From a virus: a stretch of 41,243 nucleotides of DNA. The number at the start of each line of letters is the position of its first letter. Positions within the stretch are counted from its first letter, which is position 1. The position numbers and the translations under genes were made by a program. The stretch spans positions 1 to 41,243 of IMG/VR virus record IMGVR_UViG_3300042905_002435; one strand, 5' to 3'. The notes under the pieces are model-generated. The model made no database searches, was not told the DNA's origin, and worked only from the letters and a program-made list of their open reading frames with translations. Shown in pieces: positions 1 to 7,203 of this stretch.

Positions 1-538
1 AATCCCAAAGATTCCTATAATACTTACCAAACAATTCAAGACCTTCTTGAATTCGTTCTTCGTGTAATTGGTGACCAACATGATCATACCAATGTTGATT
101 GGGATTTTTATCTACCATGCGAAATGTATCTTCCATCTTACCTGAAATGGGATTAGGATATTGTTTATCAGACTTTACAAAATCATACTCACTTTTTCCA
201 TGCCGATATTTATCTTCGTATGATTCTAGTGCTATCTGTTGGAAACTCCAAATCATCTTGTCAAGAACTTCGTCCCAAAGTTTACACTTTTCATCAAATG
301 CTTCTTTGTGTGTTTCTTTGTAAAAGTCAAAACTGTCTTGATCAACATAATCTTCTCCCCCTATATCAGCAATAAAATCACCAGGAACACCGTGTTTTGT
401 TGCCTTCAATTGTAAAAGTGCAGGAAGGATAATTAATGCAAGTGTGTAATCTAAACTGAATGTGTCGTGTCTTTCAATATCAATATCAAATCTTTGTCCA
501 ATTTCTGATTTGAGATACTTACCAATCTTTACCTTCAT
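1..538 (-). CDS. Conserved phage hypothetical protein, C-terminus beyond window
   Basis: The reading frame starts at an ATG at 538 and stays open through position 1, giving 179 visible residues; its stop lies outside the window. It begins MKVKIGKYL and contains a segment on the pattern DYTLALIILPALLQLK, then WDEVLDKMIW and a late FGKYYRNLWD. I recognise this order from proteins widespread in T4-like cyanophages and pelagiphages, where the function is unknown. No membrane segment or catalytic motif is seen. Its ATG overlaps the stop of the upstream gene by 4 bp (ATGA), so the two are probably translationally coupled. Confidence 0.85.
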   Translation of the reverse strand, partial: MKVKIGKYLKSEIGQRFDIDIERHDTFSLDYTLALIILPALLQLKATKHGVPGDFIADIGGEDYVDQDSFDFYKETHKEAFDEKCKLWDEVLDKMIWSFQQIALESYEDKYRHGKSEYDFVKSDKQYPNPISGKMEDTFRMVDKNPNQHWYDHVGHQLHEERIQEGLELFGKYYRNLWD

Positions 539-876
539 TGTATTTTACCATTAATAATTTTAATAATTTTATTATCCGGCGCCGCAAGTAAAGCAAAGTT
601 CACATTTTTATTTTTAAATAGATTTTCTGCAACTTCGTCTAATGATGATCCTTGCGCCATAAAATCATTTGATTTAATGTCGTATGTATAAAAAACATTG
701 TTATGAGTTTCTACTTTTAACATTCTAATATCAGGTGTCACAACTTTATTTTCTTCTAGGTTTATGCCTTCCTTTTCTGCTAACTTTATAAGTTGACGAT
801 ATACTTTGAATGCAAAATAATTATAGCCCAAAAAACAGCCTATAACAAATCCTATGAGGTAATTTAGAAGTTCCAT
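535..876 (-). CDS. Small membrane-anchored phage protein
   Basis: 113 residues. Residues 4-22 (LNYLIGFVIGCFLGYNYFA) form one N-terminal membrane segment; the rest is a soluble tail with a beta-rich part around VFYTYDIKSNDFMAQG. Proteins of this build are common in T4-like phages and have no assigned function. There is no clear Shine-Dalgarno sequence: an AATAAATA late-promoter-like motif (883-890) sits only 6 nt before the ATG, so a leaderless or very short-leader late mRNA is possible (inference). It is coupled by ATGA overlap to the next gene. Confidence 0.75.
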   Translation of the reverse strand: MELLNYLIGFVIGCFLGYNYFAFKVYRQLIKLAEKEGINLEENKVVTPDIRMLKVETHNNVFYTYDIKSNDFMAQGSSLDEVAENLFKNKNVNFALLAAPDNKIIKIINGKIQ

Positions 877-885
877 GATGTGTAT

Positions 886-1164
886 TTATTTGATTTTAAT
901 GTTAGAATAGACTTTCAATTTCTCAAACTTTTTATTTTTGGCAGTGTTAATACCATCTTGTGAAACACCTACCTTTTGTTTCACAAGAAGTTGAATCATA
1001 GCCTGAAGATCACCGATTTCTTTTTCAAGTCGTTGAATGTTTGTTACATCAATACCATCCATCATTTGATCGGGTCCAAAACGAAAACACTTACTGACCT
1101 CTACGATAACTTCGGCGCATTCTTCTTGTAGAATGGTTAATATTTCTTTAGTTTGTTCATTCAT
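886..1164 (-). CDS. MazG-like nucleotide pyrophosphohydrolase
   Basis: 92 residues from the ATG at 1164. A longer in-frame start at 1209 would overlap the upstream gene deeply, whereas 1164 overlaps it by 8 bp. The core ILQEECAEVIVEVSKCFRFG has the EExxE-type helix of the all-alpha NTP pyrophosphatase (MazG/PRA-PH) superfamily, followed by a second helix LEKEIGDLQAMIQLL that carries the ExxD metal residues. Such phage enzymes hydrolyse (d)NTPs or signal nucleotides to monophosphates; the substrate here is unknown. It is a single-domain form, shorter than E. coli MazG. Confidence 0.7.
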   Translation of the reverse strand: MNEQTKEILTILQEECAEVIVEVSKCFRFGPDQMMDGIDVTNIQRLEKEIGDLQAMIQLLVKQKVGVSQDGINTAKNKKFEKLKVYSNIKIK

Positions 1165-1579
1165 TTGTGTTTTCCGTTTCAAGGTCTTCTGGTTTTGTAT
1201 GCTCGTCACAAGCAGTATATAGCCAACCGCCTCCCCTTAGTTTACCCGGTTTACCACAAACTTCACAAGTATTAGCCGCCCAACTTTCAGCCATGCGAAC
1301 CATACCATCTATATAGTCATCGCCGCCGTTGTAATAGAATCTAAGTCCACCAAACTTCTCTTTAACTTGTGTAGCTACAACTTGTGCCACCTCCACCTCA
1401 TTTCGGTTTTGCCAATCAATGTGACGTTGAATTTGACTGCAAAGACTATCAAGTATTTGATACCAGCCGTCGCCGTGATCAAACCCCCAGCACATTGCTG
1501 TTAATGTCATGGGCTTGTGTCTATCAGCAAAAATCTTTGGATACTTTTTGCAAAGTTGGTTATCTAGTTCTTTACGCAT
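1157..1579 (-). CDS. Conserved phage protein with C-terminal zinc-binding motif
   Basis: 140 residues from the ATG at 1579, 1 nt after the upstream stop. It starts MRKELDNQLCKKYPKIF and has the conserved phage block WGFDHGDGWYQILDSLC, then VKEKFGGLRFYYNGG, then CEVCGKPGKLRGGGWLYTACDEH, which can bind one zinc through CxxC and CxxH. Similar proteins are frequent in large phages and are of unknown function. A further in-frame start at 1624 is less likely because it overlaps the upstream gene. Confidence 0.75.
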   Translation of the reverse strand: MRKELDNQLCKKYPKIFADRHKPMTLTAMCWGFDHGDGWYQILDSLCSQIQRHIDWQNRNEVEVAQVVATQVKEKFGGLRFYYNGGDDYIDGMVRMAESWAANTCEVCGKPGKLRGGGWLYTACDEHTKPEDLETENTNE

Positions 1580-1580
1580 A

Positions 1581-1832
1581 TTACATTCCAAAATGTTCTT
1601 TAACTGCCATCTTGCTTTTCTCAATAGTAGCCATAATTAAATTGTGATCAAAGGTTGCATGAGCATGGTGTAGATTGGTATTGTCAATTGCAGTCAAACA
1701 CTCCTGAATAATTAACTCGGCAAATGTGTAGAAGGCTTCTGTGGTTTTAACCAAGCCAGTGTTACCTTCATCATCGTATTTCTTACAACGATCAAATGCT
1801 TGGCCCAAAATATCTGCGATTCTTTCATTCAT
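1581..1832 (-). CDS. Conserved phage hypothetical protein
   Basis: 83 residues, mostly helical. The order MNERI...FAELIIQECLTAID...VKEHFGM is a common pattern in small phage proteins of unknown role. No metal site or membrane segment. The ATG overlaps the upstream stop by 4 bp (ATGA). Confidence 0.7.
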   Translation of the reverse strand: MNERIADILGQAFDRCKKYDDEGNTGLVKTTEAFYTFAELIIQECLTAIDNTNLHHAHATFDHNLIMATIEKSKMAVKEHFGM

Positions 1833-2050
1833 AGAATTTTCTTTTCGTGTACCAGTTTTTCAAAGGTGTTGAACAATTCATTAAACTTCATTTCATACAA
1901 TGTTTGTATACCCAGTAATGCGTTAGCAATCTCATCAGTAGTCATTTCCTTAGGACCATCTAACAAATTGCGATATAACAAATCAACATCCTCAGTAACA
2001 TTCCAGCACTTCAAAATCTGCTGTTCAAGATCAAAACGGTCTACTTTCAT
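1829..2050 (-). CDS. Small helical phage protein
   Basis: 73 residues, acidic and predicted all-helical (ALLGIQTLYEMKFNELFNTF). I do not recognise a family. It follows the cupin gene by 9 nt and is coupled to the next gene by a 4-bp ATGA overlap, so it belongs to the operon starting at the 2.6 kb promoter. Confidence 0.65.
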   Translation of the reverse strand: MKVDRFDLEQQILKCWNVTEDVDLLYRNLLDGPKEMTTDEIANALLGIQTLYEMKFNELFNTFEKLVHEKKIL

Positions 2051-2059
2051 GTTAATTCC

Positions 2060-2590
2060 TTAAGGTTTCTTTTTGCTCATTGCCATAGCCATCTTAGGCT
2101 CAATATAACGCTTGTGATAATCTTTATAGTTATTCAGATAGTGTTCCCATTGAATCCATTGTGTTTTTTGCTTAGTGCGATTCACTAGAAAGCCCCAGTC
2201 TCGTTGCTGCCGACCCATGAAGAAAAGAGTAGTAGCAGGACCCACGCTCTCATCAAGTTCAAGCCAATGAAAATCTTTTGCACGGCGCCGAATAATACTA
2301 CCGGGGCCACGCCATTGACATAGTTCTCCAATGATCTTACCATCGTTTCCGTAAAGAGGTGTATGCTCGTAATAGCCACCCTTAAGAATGATTGTAAGAA
2401 AAGGCCAAGGATGATCATGCAAAATAGGATCATCACTCTTTACAATCTTATGTAGTGTAAGATTGAAGGGAAAATTTTTACGGTCTTTCAAAAACAAGTA
2501 ATACCGATGCATATAATCTTCACCAGTGCGGCGATCAGGAATCAAACGATACCGATCTAGTTTGTTCATAAGATTGTGAAAGAAACCCAT
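2060..2590 (-). CDS. Cupin-fold protein
   Basis: 176 residues. The segment KSDDPILHDHPWPFLTIILKGGYYEH matches cupin motif 1 of the type seen in cysteine-dioxygenase-like and other small cupins (HxHx...G), and RRRAKDFHWLELDE supplies the motif 2 His. It could bind a metal and act as a dioxygenase or isomerase, but no substrate can be inferred. First gene of the run reading left from the 2.6 kb promoter; SD-like AGGAGC lies 6-11 nt before the ATG. Confidence 0.7.
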   Translation of the reverse strand: MGFFHNLMNKLDRYRLIPDRRTGEDYMHRYYLFLKDRKNFPFNLTLHKIVKSDDPILHDHPWPFLTIILKGGYYEHTPLYGNDGKIIGELCQWRGPGSIIRRRAKDFHWLELDESVGPATTLFFMGRQQRDWGFLVNRTKQKTQWIQWEHYLNNYKDYHKRYIEPKMAMAMSKKKP

Positions 2591-2616
2591 TGATTGCTCC
2601 TGTAATCAGATATACT

Positions 2617-2645
2617 ATTGTAACATATTTTACATTTTTGCACAA
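2617..2645 (-). promoter_or_regulatory. Sigma-70-type promoter for the cupin operon
   Basis: Minus-strand -35 TTGTGC (2640-2645), 17-nt spacer, -10 TACAAT (2617-2622), about 20 nt before the cupin SD. Confidence 0.55.
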
Positions 2646-2650
2646 GTAGG

Positions 2651-2672
2651 AAAAGGGCACGAATGCCCTTTT
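2651..2672 (-). terminator. Intrinsic terminator, possibly bidirectional
   Basis: AAAAGGGCA-CGAA-TGCCCTTTT: a 9-bp perfect stem with A and T runs on both sides. It lies just downstream of the HTH gene (stop at 2692) on the minus strand. Confidence 0.8.
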
Positions 2673-2691
2673 TGCTCATCTCATCCCGAGA

Positions 2692-2949
2692 TTAGTCGTT
2701 GCTCATTGCAAGAGCACGGTAGCCTGCGGCAACAACTGCGCGGCTGGGGGTACCCAAACGGTACTTAGTGAAAGTATCACCACGGCTGTTGGTACGCTTG
2801 TTAGCGTAAACTGCAAAACCTGCAAAGCGAAGGTCGCTTACGGTTGCGGTAGGATTAGCAATACCAAAACGGCTAGTGATTTGCTTTGCGGTCAATTGCT
2901 CACCGCGCTGAAGTGCCTCAAGAAGGGCTTGTTGCTTAGTAACAGTCAT
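2692..2949 (-). CDS. Helix-turn-helix DNA-binding protein
   Basis: 85 residues from the ATG at 2949, chosen because AGAGGAAAT precedes it and longer in-frame starts run into the metallophosphoesterase gene. The segment ALQRGEQLTAKQITSRFGI, then TATVSDLRFAGF, reads as a winged-helix/HTH, like short phage HTH proteins with the LTAKQI..RF pattern. The C-terminus is basic (NKRTNSRGDTFTKYRLG). Target unknown. It has its own promoter and a hairpin with a T run between promoter and SD, so it may be controlled by attenuation. Confidence 0.75.
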   Translation of the reverse strand: MTVTKQQALLEALQRGEQLTAKQITSRFGIANPTATVSDLRFAGFAVYANKRTNSRGDTFTKYRLGTPSRAVVAAGYRALAMSND

Positions 2950-2962
2950 TTTATTTCCTCTT

Positions 2963-2985
2963 AAAAAATCGTTGTTCTCACAACG
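2963..2985 (-). promoter_or_regulatory. Leader hairpin with T6 run (possible attenuator)
   Basis: Minus strand: CGTTGT-GAGA-ACAACG followed by A and six T, then the SD of the HTH gene. It sits downstream of the 2.99-3.02 kb promoter and upstream of the gene, so it would terminate the gene's own leader. Confidence 0.5.
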
Positions 2986-2992
2986 TACATAG

Positions 2993-3021
2993 ATGATAAC
3001 ACGATCAGTAGTCTTTAACAA
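2993..3021 (-). promoter_or_regulatory. Sigma-70-type promoter for the HTH gene
   Basis: Minus-strand -35 TTGTTA (3016-3021), 17-nt spacer, -10 TATCAT (2993-2998). Confidence 0.5.
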
Positions 3022-3027
3022 GACATA

Positions 3028-3046
3028 AGGGCAACGAAGTTGCCTT
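3028..3046 (-). terminator. Hairpin after the metallophosphoesterase gene
   Basis: GGCAAC-TTC-GTTGCC lies 10 nt past the stop of the metallophosphoesterase gene. The stem is good but the T tract is poor, so termination may be weak. Confidence 0.45.
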
Positions 3047-3055
3047 AATTTGGAT

Positions 3056-3886
3056 TTATAGTTCCAAATACTGCAATTTAAAATTTTCAGCTTGTTTTTC
3101 ATAATTAATATAACCACGAGGATTACAAACAATACGGCAATCACCGATCATATAATCAAAGTTATGATGGGTATGCCCATGGGTCCAAACTTTAATCTGC
3201 GGATGATCCAAAATAAAATCACTAAGATCGGAACTATAAGCACCGTTCATGAGTGTGTCATCAGCATATTTTGGATGCGTACTCAACCGTGAAGGTGCCA
3301 TATGGCCTACCACTACAAATTTTTCATCAAACTTGCCTTCAATGACAGTACGAATGTACTCTACACTATGACGGTGTCTAGCCGCGGTATGGGCAGGACG
3401 CAGTTTGGTATATCCCTTACTATCCTCACGAATGATACGGTAATCATTCATCATATCAGTAACAGTATGTAGTGTAAGTGGGTCATAATTATTCATGTTA
3501 GTCCAAAGTGTACAACCAATGAATGTAATATCATTGATCTTTTTGGTCATGTTTTCCAAAAAGTAAACATTCGGAAACTTACTACACTCGTTCATCAGGT
3601 CGTCAAGGCTACCGTGGAATTTTCCGTGGTAGAATTCATGGTTGCCTGCAATGTAGATAACATGCGGAAACTCTGAGCTACAACGCTTCAAAAAATCACG
3701 ATAGCGTTGGGCACTTAGTTGACGCCGACCCAAATCAATATTATTGGCTGCACCCTCAGGATGGTCGTGCAGATCCTGAGCGATCATAATGTCGCCACTC
3801 AGGATCAATACATCTGCATTTCCATCATTGGTTAAATTGATATCACCAAATTCAAGGTGAAGATCACTTGCTAGTGCTAGTTTCAT
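3056..3886 (-). CDS. Calcineurin-like metallophosphoesterase
   Basis: 276 residues with the whole motif set of the family: DLH (D8, H10), SGDIM (D32), GNHEFYHG (N82, H83), VVGHMAPS and HGHTHH near the C-terminus. These bind two metal ions and cleave phosphoesters; the substrate may be a nucleotide, cyclic nucleotide or protein. Single-domain length is typical. Its ATG lies inside the 3' end of a small membrane-peptide gene (23-bp overlap), so translation is probably coupled. A second, degenerate copy of the fold is at 13306-14004. Confidence 0.85.
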   Translation of the reverse strand: MKLALASDLHLEFGDINLTNDGNADVLILSGDIMIAQDLHDHPEGAANNIDLGRRQLSAQRYRDFLKRCSSEFPHVIYIAGNHEFYHGKFHGSLDDLMNECSKFPNVYFLENMTKKINDITFIGCTLWTNMNNYDPLTLHTVTDMMNDYRIIREDSKGYTKLRPAHTAARHRHSVEYIRTVIEGKFDEKFVVVGHMAPSRLSTHPKYADDTLMNGAYSSDLSDFILDHPQIKVWTHGHTHHNFDYMIGDCRIVCNPRGYINYEKQAENFKLQYLEL

Positions 3887-3977
3887 TTCTTATTTCTTTT
3901 AAAACATATTGTGAGCTTAAATATCCTAAGAATAAGCACACAACAATTATAATTAGTTCACGGACAACTGGTTTCAT
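3864..3977 (-). CDS. 37-residue membrane peptide
   Basis: A short gene starting MKPVVRELIIIVVCLFLGYL: one membrane segment followed by a polar tail rich in K, E, N and S. Its ATG overlaps the stop of the bL12-like gene by 4 bp (ATGA), the usual coupling in this genome, and its end overlaps the metallophosphoesterase start. It fills what would otherwise be a gap of about 90 bp. Function unknown. Confidence 0.55.
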   Translation of the reverse strand: MKPVVRELIIIVVCLFLGYLSSQYVLKEIRNETSTSK

Positions 3978-4363
3978 ACGAAAAATCCCGCATTACGCAA
4001 CTCGTTCAAAGCAGAATTACGGACCTTCGCATCAATATAAATTTTCTGCGGCTTGCCACTAGTCAAGTAGTCACACAGGTCCTTCGCCTCTTTCAGACCC
4101 AAACGCCGATTGTCAACACTACGCACAGCCTTAATCATAGCGACCTTGTTTGCCGAAGCACTATACCCAGTAAGAGTAATGATACCGTCGTAGTCACCAG
4201 TCAACAGAGAAAAGAAAATCTGACCCTTAACATCAGGGTCAAGGACACTTGCGATTTGGTCCCAAAGTTTCATACCATCATTAGTTCCGTAGGCATCCGT
4301 GATGCTACGCATGAAGTTGATACCACTTTGGATAATGTCTTGTTTGTGTTCAGCGGGAATCAT
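3974..4363 (-). CDS. Protein with ribosomal L7/L12 C-terminal-like domain
   Basis: 129 residues. The last 55 residues (KVAMIKAVRSVDNRRLGLKE onward, ending ELRNAGFFV) match the bL12 C-terminal domain pattern KxxxIKxVRxxxxLGLKEAKDLV...L.xAGAxV. In bL12 this domain recruits EF-Tu, EF-G and other GTPases. The first 70 residues do not look like the bL12 dimerisation domain, so this is not a simple ribosomal protein copy. It could modulate translation factors on host ribosomes, together with the bS21 gene at 14898-15119 (inference). It is coupled to its neighbours by ATGA overlaps. Confidence 0.75.
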   Translation of the reverse strand: MIPAEHKQDIIQSGINFMRSITDAYGTNDGMKLWDQIASVLDPDVKGQIFFSLLTGDYDGIITLTGYSASANKVAMIKAVRSVDNRRLGLKEAKDLCDYLTSGKPQKIYIDAKVRNSALNELRNAGFFV

Positions 4364-4560
4364 TTCGTTGGACGTCTAAGTTTAGAAATTTGAGGAGTAT
4401 AAACAGGTTCTTCTTCTACGATTTTAACTGATTTTGATTTGCTTGTCAATAGCACTTCCAAATCATCATAGAAAATATAAACCAATAATCCTATCCAATA
4501 AACTATGGAAAAGAAAAATAAGATTACGGTAAATGTTAAAAAGGCTGTGTCACTTAACAT
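4360..4560 (-). CDS. Small membrane protein
   Basis: 66 residues with one long or two tight hydrophobic segments (residues 6-31) and a charged tail. Unknown function. It overlaps the SWIM gene by 11 bp and the next gene by ATGA. Confidence 0.6.
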   Translation of the reverse strand: MLSDTAFLTFTVILFFFSIVYWIGLLVYIFYDDLEVLLTSKSKSVKIVEEEPVYTPQISKLRRPTK

Positions 4561-4924
4561 CTTGAATATGCTTGCAAGTATGCCTGAAAGTAAATCCAGG
4601 ACATGTACAAGAATATTTACCAGAACTGTTTTTTGTAAGTAGATAGACTTTTCCGTTGCTACCTTGAACCTCTATAGCATTATTAGGCTTAGTCTCAACA
4701 ACAGGCTTACCGAAATAAACCTCGTCACGCTCAGCCTTCTTATCCTTCAATTCTACAAATTTGCGACCACGGACATCAATGGTCATGGGCTTTGAAAACT
4801 TGAACAGTGCCTTAGTACCAACCTTGATGTAGCCGACCATTTTAGTCTTGCTGTCGTTTACATAGTAAATGTGATTGGGAGTATTGTGCGACCCCCAATC
4901 AGTAGTCTCCTGAAGATATCGCAT
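4550..4924 (-). CDS. SWIM zinc-finger protein
   Basis: 124 residues. The C-terminal CTCPGFTFRHTCKHI gives C106, C108, C117 and H119, exactly the CxCx(n)CxH pattern of SWIM fingers, which bind DNA or protein partners. The N-terminal half has the phage pattern YYVNDSKTKMVGYI...TKALFKF, probably a small beta fold. No nuclease or transposase domain is attached. Partner unknown. Confidence 0.75.
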   Translation of the reverse strand: MRYLQETTDWGSHNTPNHIYYVNDSKTKMVGYIKVGTKALFKFSKPMTIDVRGRKFVELKDKKAERDEVYFGKPVVETKPNNAIEVQGSNGKVYLLTKNSSGKYSCTCPGFTFRHTCKHIQDVK

Positions 4925-4939
4925 TAGGCTACCACCTGC

Positions 4940-5383
4940 TCACGCACGAAAGCCTCGGCCGAGGGTAATGTAACCATCAGTATCATAAGACTTGACATAC
5001 CAGCGACCATCCTTACGGAGAATGTACTCATACTCCTCGTATTGATGATGAGCCAAGTAATCCTGAAAATCAACAAAGTACCGGGCGCTGACACCTGCCT
5101 CGCCCCTATCACGACCATAGAAGGTAGTCATGTTACCATAGAGGTTGTCAAACTCAGCATCGGAGATAGTAGCATCCAACTTGGAAAAAGGATGCTTGGT
5201 ACCAATCATTGGCTTAAGGCTTGAAACATCTCCAAGGTCAATCAAGTCACGCAGGATGAAAGGATTGCTATAGTTTTCAAACAGGATCTTGCCGTTGTGC
5301 GACAGGTAACCGTCCCAATGACAATAAACTTGACCAACAGTACCGTCAGCAAATTCCAGAGCGATAGTAGAGCGAGTAGCCAT
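4940..5383 (-). CDS. Conserved phage protein (MATRSTIALEF family)
   Basis: 147 residues. It starts MATRSTIALEFADGTV and has QVYCHWDGYLSHNGKIL; this opening is very conserved across many phages and some plasmids, with unknown function. A second block is DGRWYVKSYD near the end. First gene after one of the strong early promoters (5417-5445), with SD AAGGAC, so probably early expressed. Confidence 0.8.
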   Translation of the reverse strand: MATRSTIALEFADGTVGQVYCHWDGYLSHNGKILFENYSNPFILRDLIDLGDVSSLKPMIGTKHPFSKLDATISDAEFDNLYGNMTTFYGRDRGEAGVSARYFVDFQDYLAHHQYEEYEYILRKDGRWYVKSYDTDGYITLGRGFRA

Positions 5384-5416
5384 TTGTGAGTCCTTTTCTT
5401 AACTGTCTATGTATGT

Positions 5417-5445
5417 ATTATATACCCAAATCCATTTATTGTCAA
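5417..5445 (-). promoter_or_regulatory. Strong early sigma-70 promoter
   Basis: Minus strand TTGACA (5440-5445), 17 nt, TATAAT (5417-5422): both boxes perfect. The leader carries CATAGACAGTTA (5400-5411), also found after the promoters at 9.8 and 23.2 kb. Confidence 0.85.
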
Positions 5446-5447
5446 CC

Positions 5448-5846
5448 TCAGAAAAGCATAGGAGTGTAGGTTTCTTCACCTTTTAGGGTCATCCAAATTT
5501 CTTTTTCCTCTGAGTAAATCAGTTCAGCATGTTCCAGTAGTGCCCTGCGTAAGCCTTCATCCATACGCAACCATCTATCAACGGTATCATAATCACCCCA
5601 GGCTCGGGTTTTCAGTCCTGTATTTTGAAGCCAAACACTCAACATCTTGAGACCTTCAACTGTATTGGCAGGATGACTGCGGCACATTGCTCCAACAAAA
5701 TCATTGGCAAGCAATGCAGTGAAAAAACTGCCAGGTTGAAACCCATGAACAAAGTAATTGAAAACGGGATCCGCAAATTCTTTCGGCACGTTGTATGTGA
5801 CAAAAGTTTCGTAAAACCTATTTTCACTGTATTTGGTAAGTTTCAT
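5448..5846 (-). CDS. Conserved phage hypothetical protein
   Basis: 132 residues from the ATG at 5846, which overlaps the upstream stop by one base (TGATG); a TTG three bases earlier is less likely. The segment ENRFYETFVTYNVPKEFADP, then FVHGFQPGSFFTALLANDF and RSHPANTVEGLK, is a familiar phage family with unknown function. Helical, no motif. Confidence 0.75.
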   Translation of the reverse strand: MKLTKYSENRFYETFVTYNVPKEFADPVFNYFVHGFQPGSFFTALLANDFVGAMCRSHPANTVEGLKMLSVWLQNTGLKTRAWGDYDTVDRWLRMDEGLRRALLEHAELIYSEEKEIWMTLKGEETYTPMLF

Positions 5847-6142
5847 CAATCACCTGAGTCAATTTCATAGGATGATTGGCAATGCTTACAAGTGTACCGA
5901 GTCAGGCAACGACCGATAGTACGGCTTTCGTATTCATGTAAACAAGGAGTGCCGTCTGGGCGCAGTAGTACCTGACCACTAGCACGACCATACATGGTTT
6001 GAGCACCACAGTTGGTACAGGCTACAGTATCATCTTCAGCACGATAGCCATACCATCCATACTTCTGACCGCCGTCACGCAAACGATCGGGACAGGGCAT
6101 ATGACCGGTACCGTTACACGCAGGACAAGTTCCAAGACTCAT
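5846..6142 (-). CDS. Phage zinc-ribbon protein (DnaJ-like CxxCxGxG)
   Basis: 98 residues from the ATG at 6142, chosen because AGGAG lies 6 nt upstream and the promoter at 6167-6195 fits it. Cysteine pairs: CPACNGTGHMPCP, CTNCG and CKHC, plus the conserved end SYEIDSGD. The first resembles the DnaJ cysteine-rich repeat. The block RPDGTPCLHEYESRTIGRCL is typical of a family in T4-like phages. Likely binds two zincs; function unknown. Confidence 0.75.
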   Translation of the reverse strand: MSLGTCPACNGTGHMPCPDRLRDGGQKYGWYGYRAEDDTVACTNCGAQTMYGRASGQVLLRPDGTPCLHEYESRTIGRCLTRYTCKHCQSSYEIDSGD

Positions 6143-6166
6143 TACATTCTCCTTTAACATATCCAT

Positions 6167-6195
6167 ATTATAGTATAAAACGGATTTATTGTCAA
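6167..6195 (-). promoter_or_regulatory. Strong early sigma-70 promoter
   Basis: Minus strand TTGACA (6190-6195), 17 nt, TATAAT (6167-6172). Same GGTTGACAATAAATCCGTTT head as the promoter at 9.8 kb. Confidence 0.85.
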
Positions 6196-6200
6196 CCATT

Positions 6201-6221
6201 AAAAAAACCCCTTTCGGGGCT
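6201..6221 (-). terminator. Intrinsic terminator after rIIB
   Basis: Minus strand GCCCC-GAAA-GGGG followed by seven T, directly after the rIIB-like stop. The same core recurs at 23213-23230. Confidence 0.85.
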
Positions 6222-6224
6222 TGA

Positions 6225-7202
6225 TTAAGTACGATTACTGGGGAAAGGCCAGAATCCTTGTGACTCATCAGGATTAACATAGCGATAACGCTCTGGTCTA
6301 CCTTGTTCACGGTCTCGCTCACCCTTGACATAACCTTCTTCGTAGTTATTGCCATCCTCGTCGGTTTCATATCCCCAAGAATCGTATTCTTCACCATTGA
6401 ATCCATGACTGTAACCATCATAGAACGGAGTGCTACCAGTTTTGGGTTCGGTACGCACACTGTTGGCGTTATGCTGTACAGGCTTAGTAAACTCAACCTC
6501 ATCTTTAGCATCACGCTCAACTTCACCGATAACCTCGTAACGGCAAGTACGACCCTTAGCATTGTTGTAATCGCTAGGAATGGACACTACGTCAGCAGGG
6601 TCAATCTTAACGATAACAGTACGATCACCACTAAAACTCTGTAGATAACTATGGCTACAGAAGTGCAGACCTGCCGAGCAAGTATTGTCACGGTTGTCAT
6701 CAACCATGTTGCGTTCCATTTCTACAACACGACCAATGCTGTTGTCCATAGTGCCAGTATGACAATCAGTATAGTCACCACGCACACGCTTGTATGCGAG
6801 GAAGTGACCATCGGGAGTAATCGGCAGACTGTTCTTTTCTAAGAAGCCATAGAGTTCATCAACGGCTCGCTTGCTAGGATTACGCATGAGGTTGTTCATA
6901 AACTGAACCATTGGTTCAATGTCAAAGCCTTCTTCAAGCATACTTACAATGCGAGTAGCCAAAGCATTGTGGAATGCCTGACCACGCCAAAACATTTCAC
7001 CGTCAACAACACTAACATTGCCGCGGCTGTAGTTAACAAGAACCTTAGTAGGGTTGATCAATTCCTTGACACTACCCCAATCACCAGCCTTAATAGCCTC
7101 TACGACCTTGTTATAGGTCATGTGTGTTTTGTTGATGGTATGCGGTTCACCATCAATAACGATAACAACATTATCACCTTGGAGAATAAACGGATAACTC
7201 AT
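6225..7202 (-). CDS. rIIB: rIIB-like protein
   Basis: 325 residues from the ATG at 7202 (SD AAGGAATC; a longer frame would run back into rIIA). The core LYGFLEKNSLPITPDGHFLA, then YKRVRGDYTDCHTGTMDNSIG, then NTCSAGLHFCSHSYL is the conserved signature of T4 RIIB and its relatives. In T4, RIIA and RIIB are membrane-associated and protect the infection against the RexAB exclusion system; the molecular role is still unclear. The C-terminal third is acidic, rich in D, E, G and Y. It is directly downstream of rIIA, with a good terminator behind it. Confidence 0.85.
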   Translation of the reverse strand: MSYPFILQGDNVVIVIDGEPHTINKTHMTYNKVVEAIKAGDWGSVKELINPTKVLVNYSRGNVSVVDGEMFWRGQAFHNALATRIVSMLEEGFDIEPMVQFMNNLMRNPSKRAVDELYGFLEKNSLPITPDGHFLAYKRVRGDYTDCHTGTMDNSIGRVVEMERNMVDDNRDNTCSAGLHFCSHSYLQSFSGDRTVIVKIDPADVVSIPSDYNNAKGRTCRYEVIGEVERDAKDEVEFTKPVQHNANSVRTEPKTGSTPFYDGYSHGFNGEEYDSWGYETDEDGNNYEEGYVKGERDREQGRPERYRYVNPDESQGFWPFPSNRT

Positions 7203-7203
7203 T

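Noticed and set aside
2185-2436. 83-codon minus frame inside the cupin gene
   Set aside because: Hydrophobic, no SD and fully inside the cupin gene in another frame.
5846-6562. Long 238-codon frame on the minus strand
   Set aside because: Only the last 98 codons look like a phage zinc protein with an SD and promoter; the upstream part is antisense-like shadow of rIIB and crosses a terminator.
6303-6644. 113-codon plus-strand frame over rIIB
   Set aside because: Valine/threonine-rich shadow without SD; rIIB has conserved motifs.
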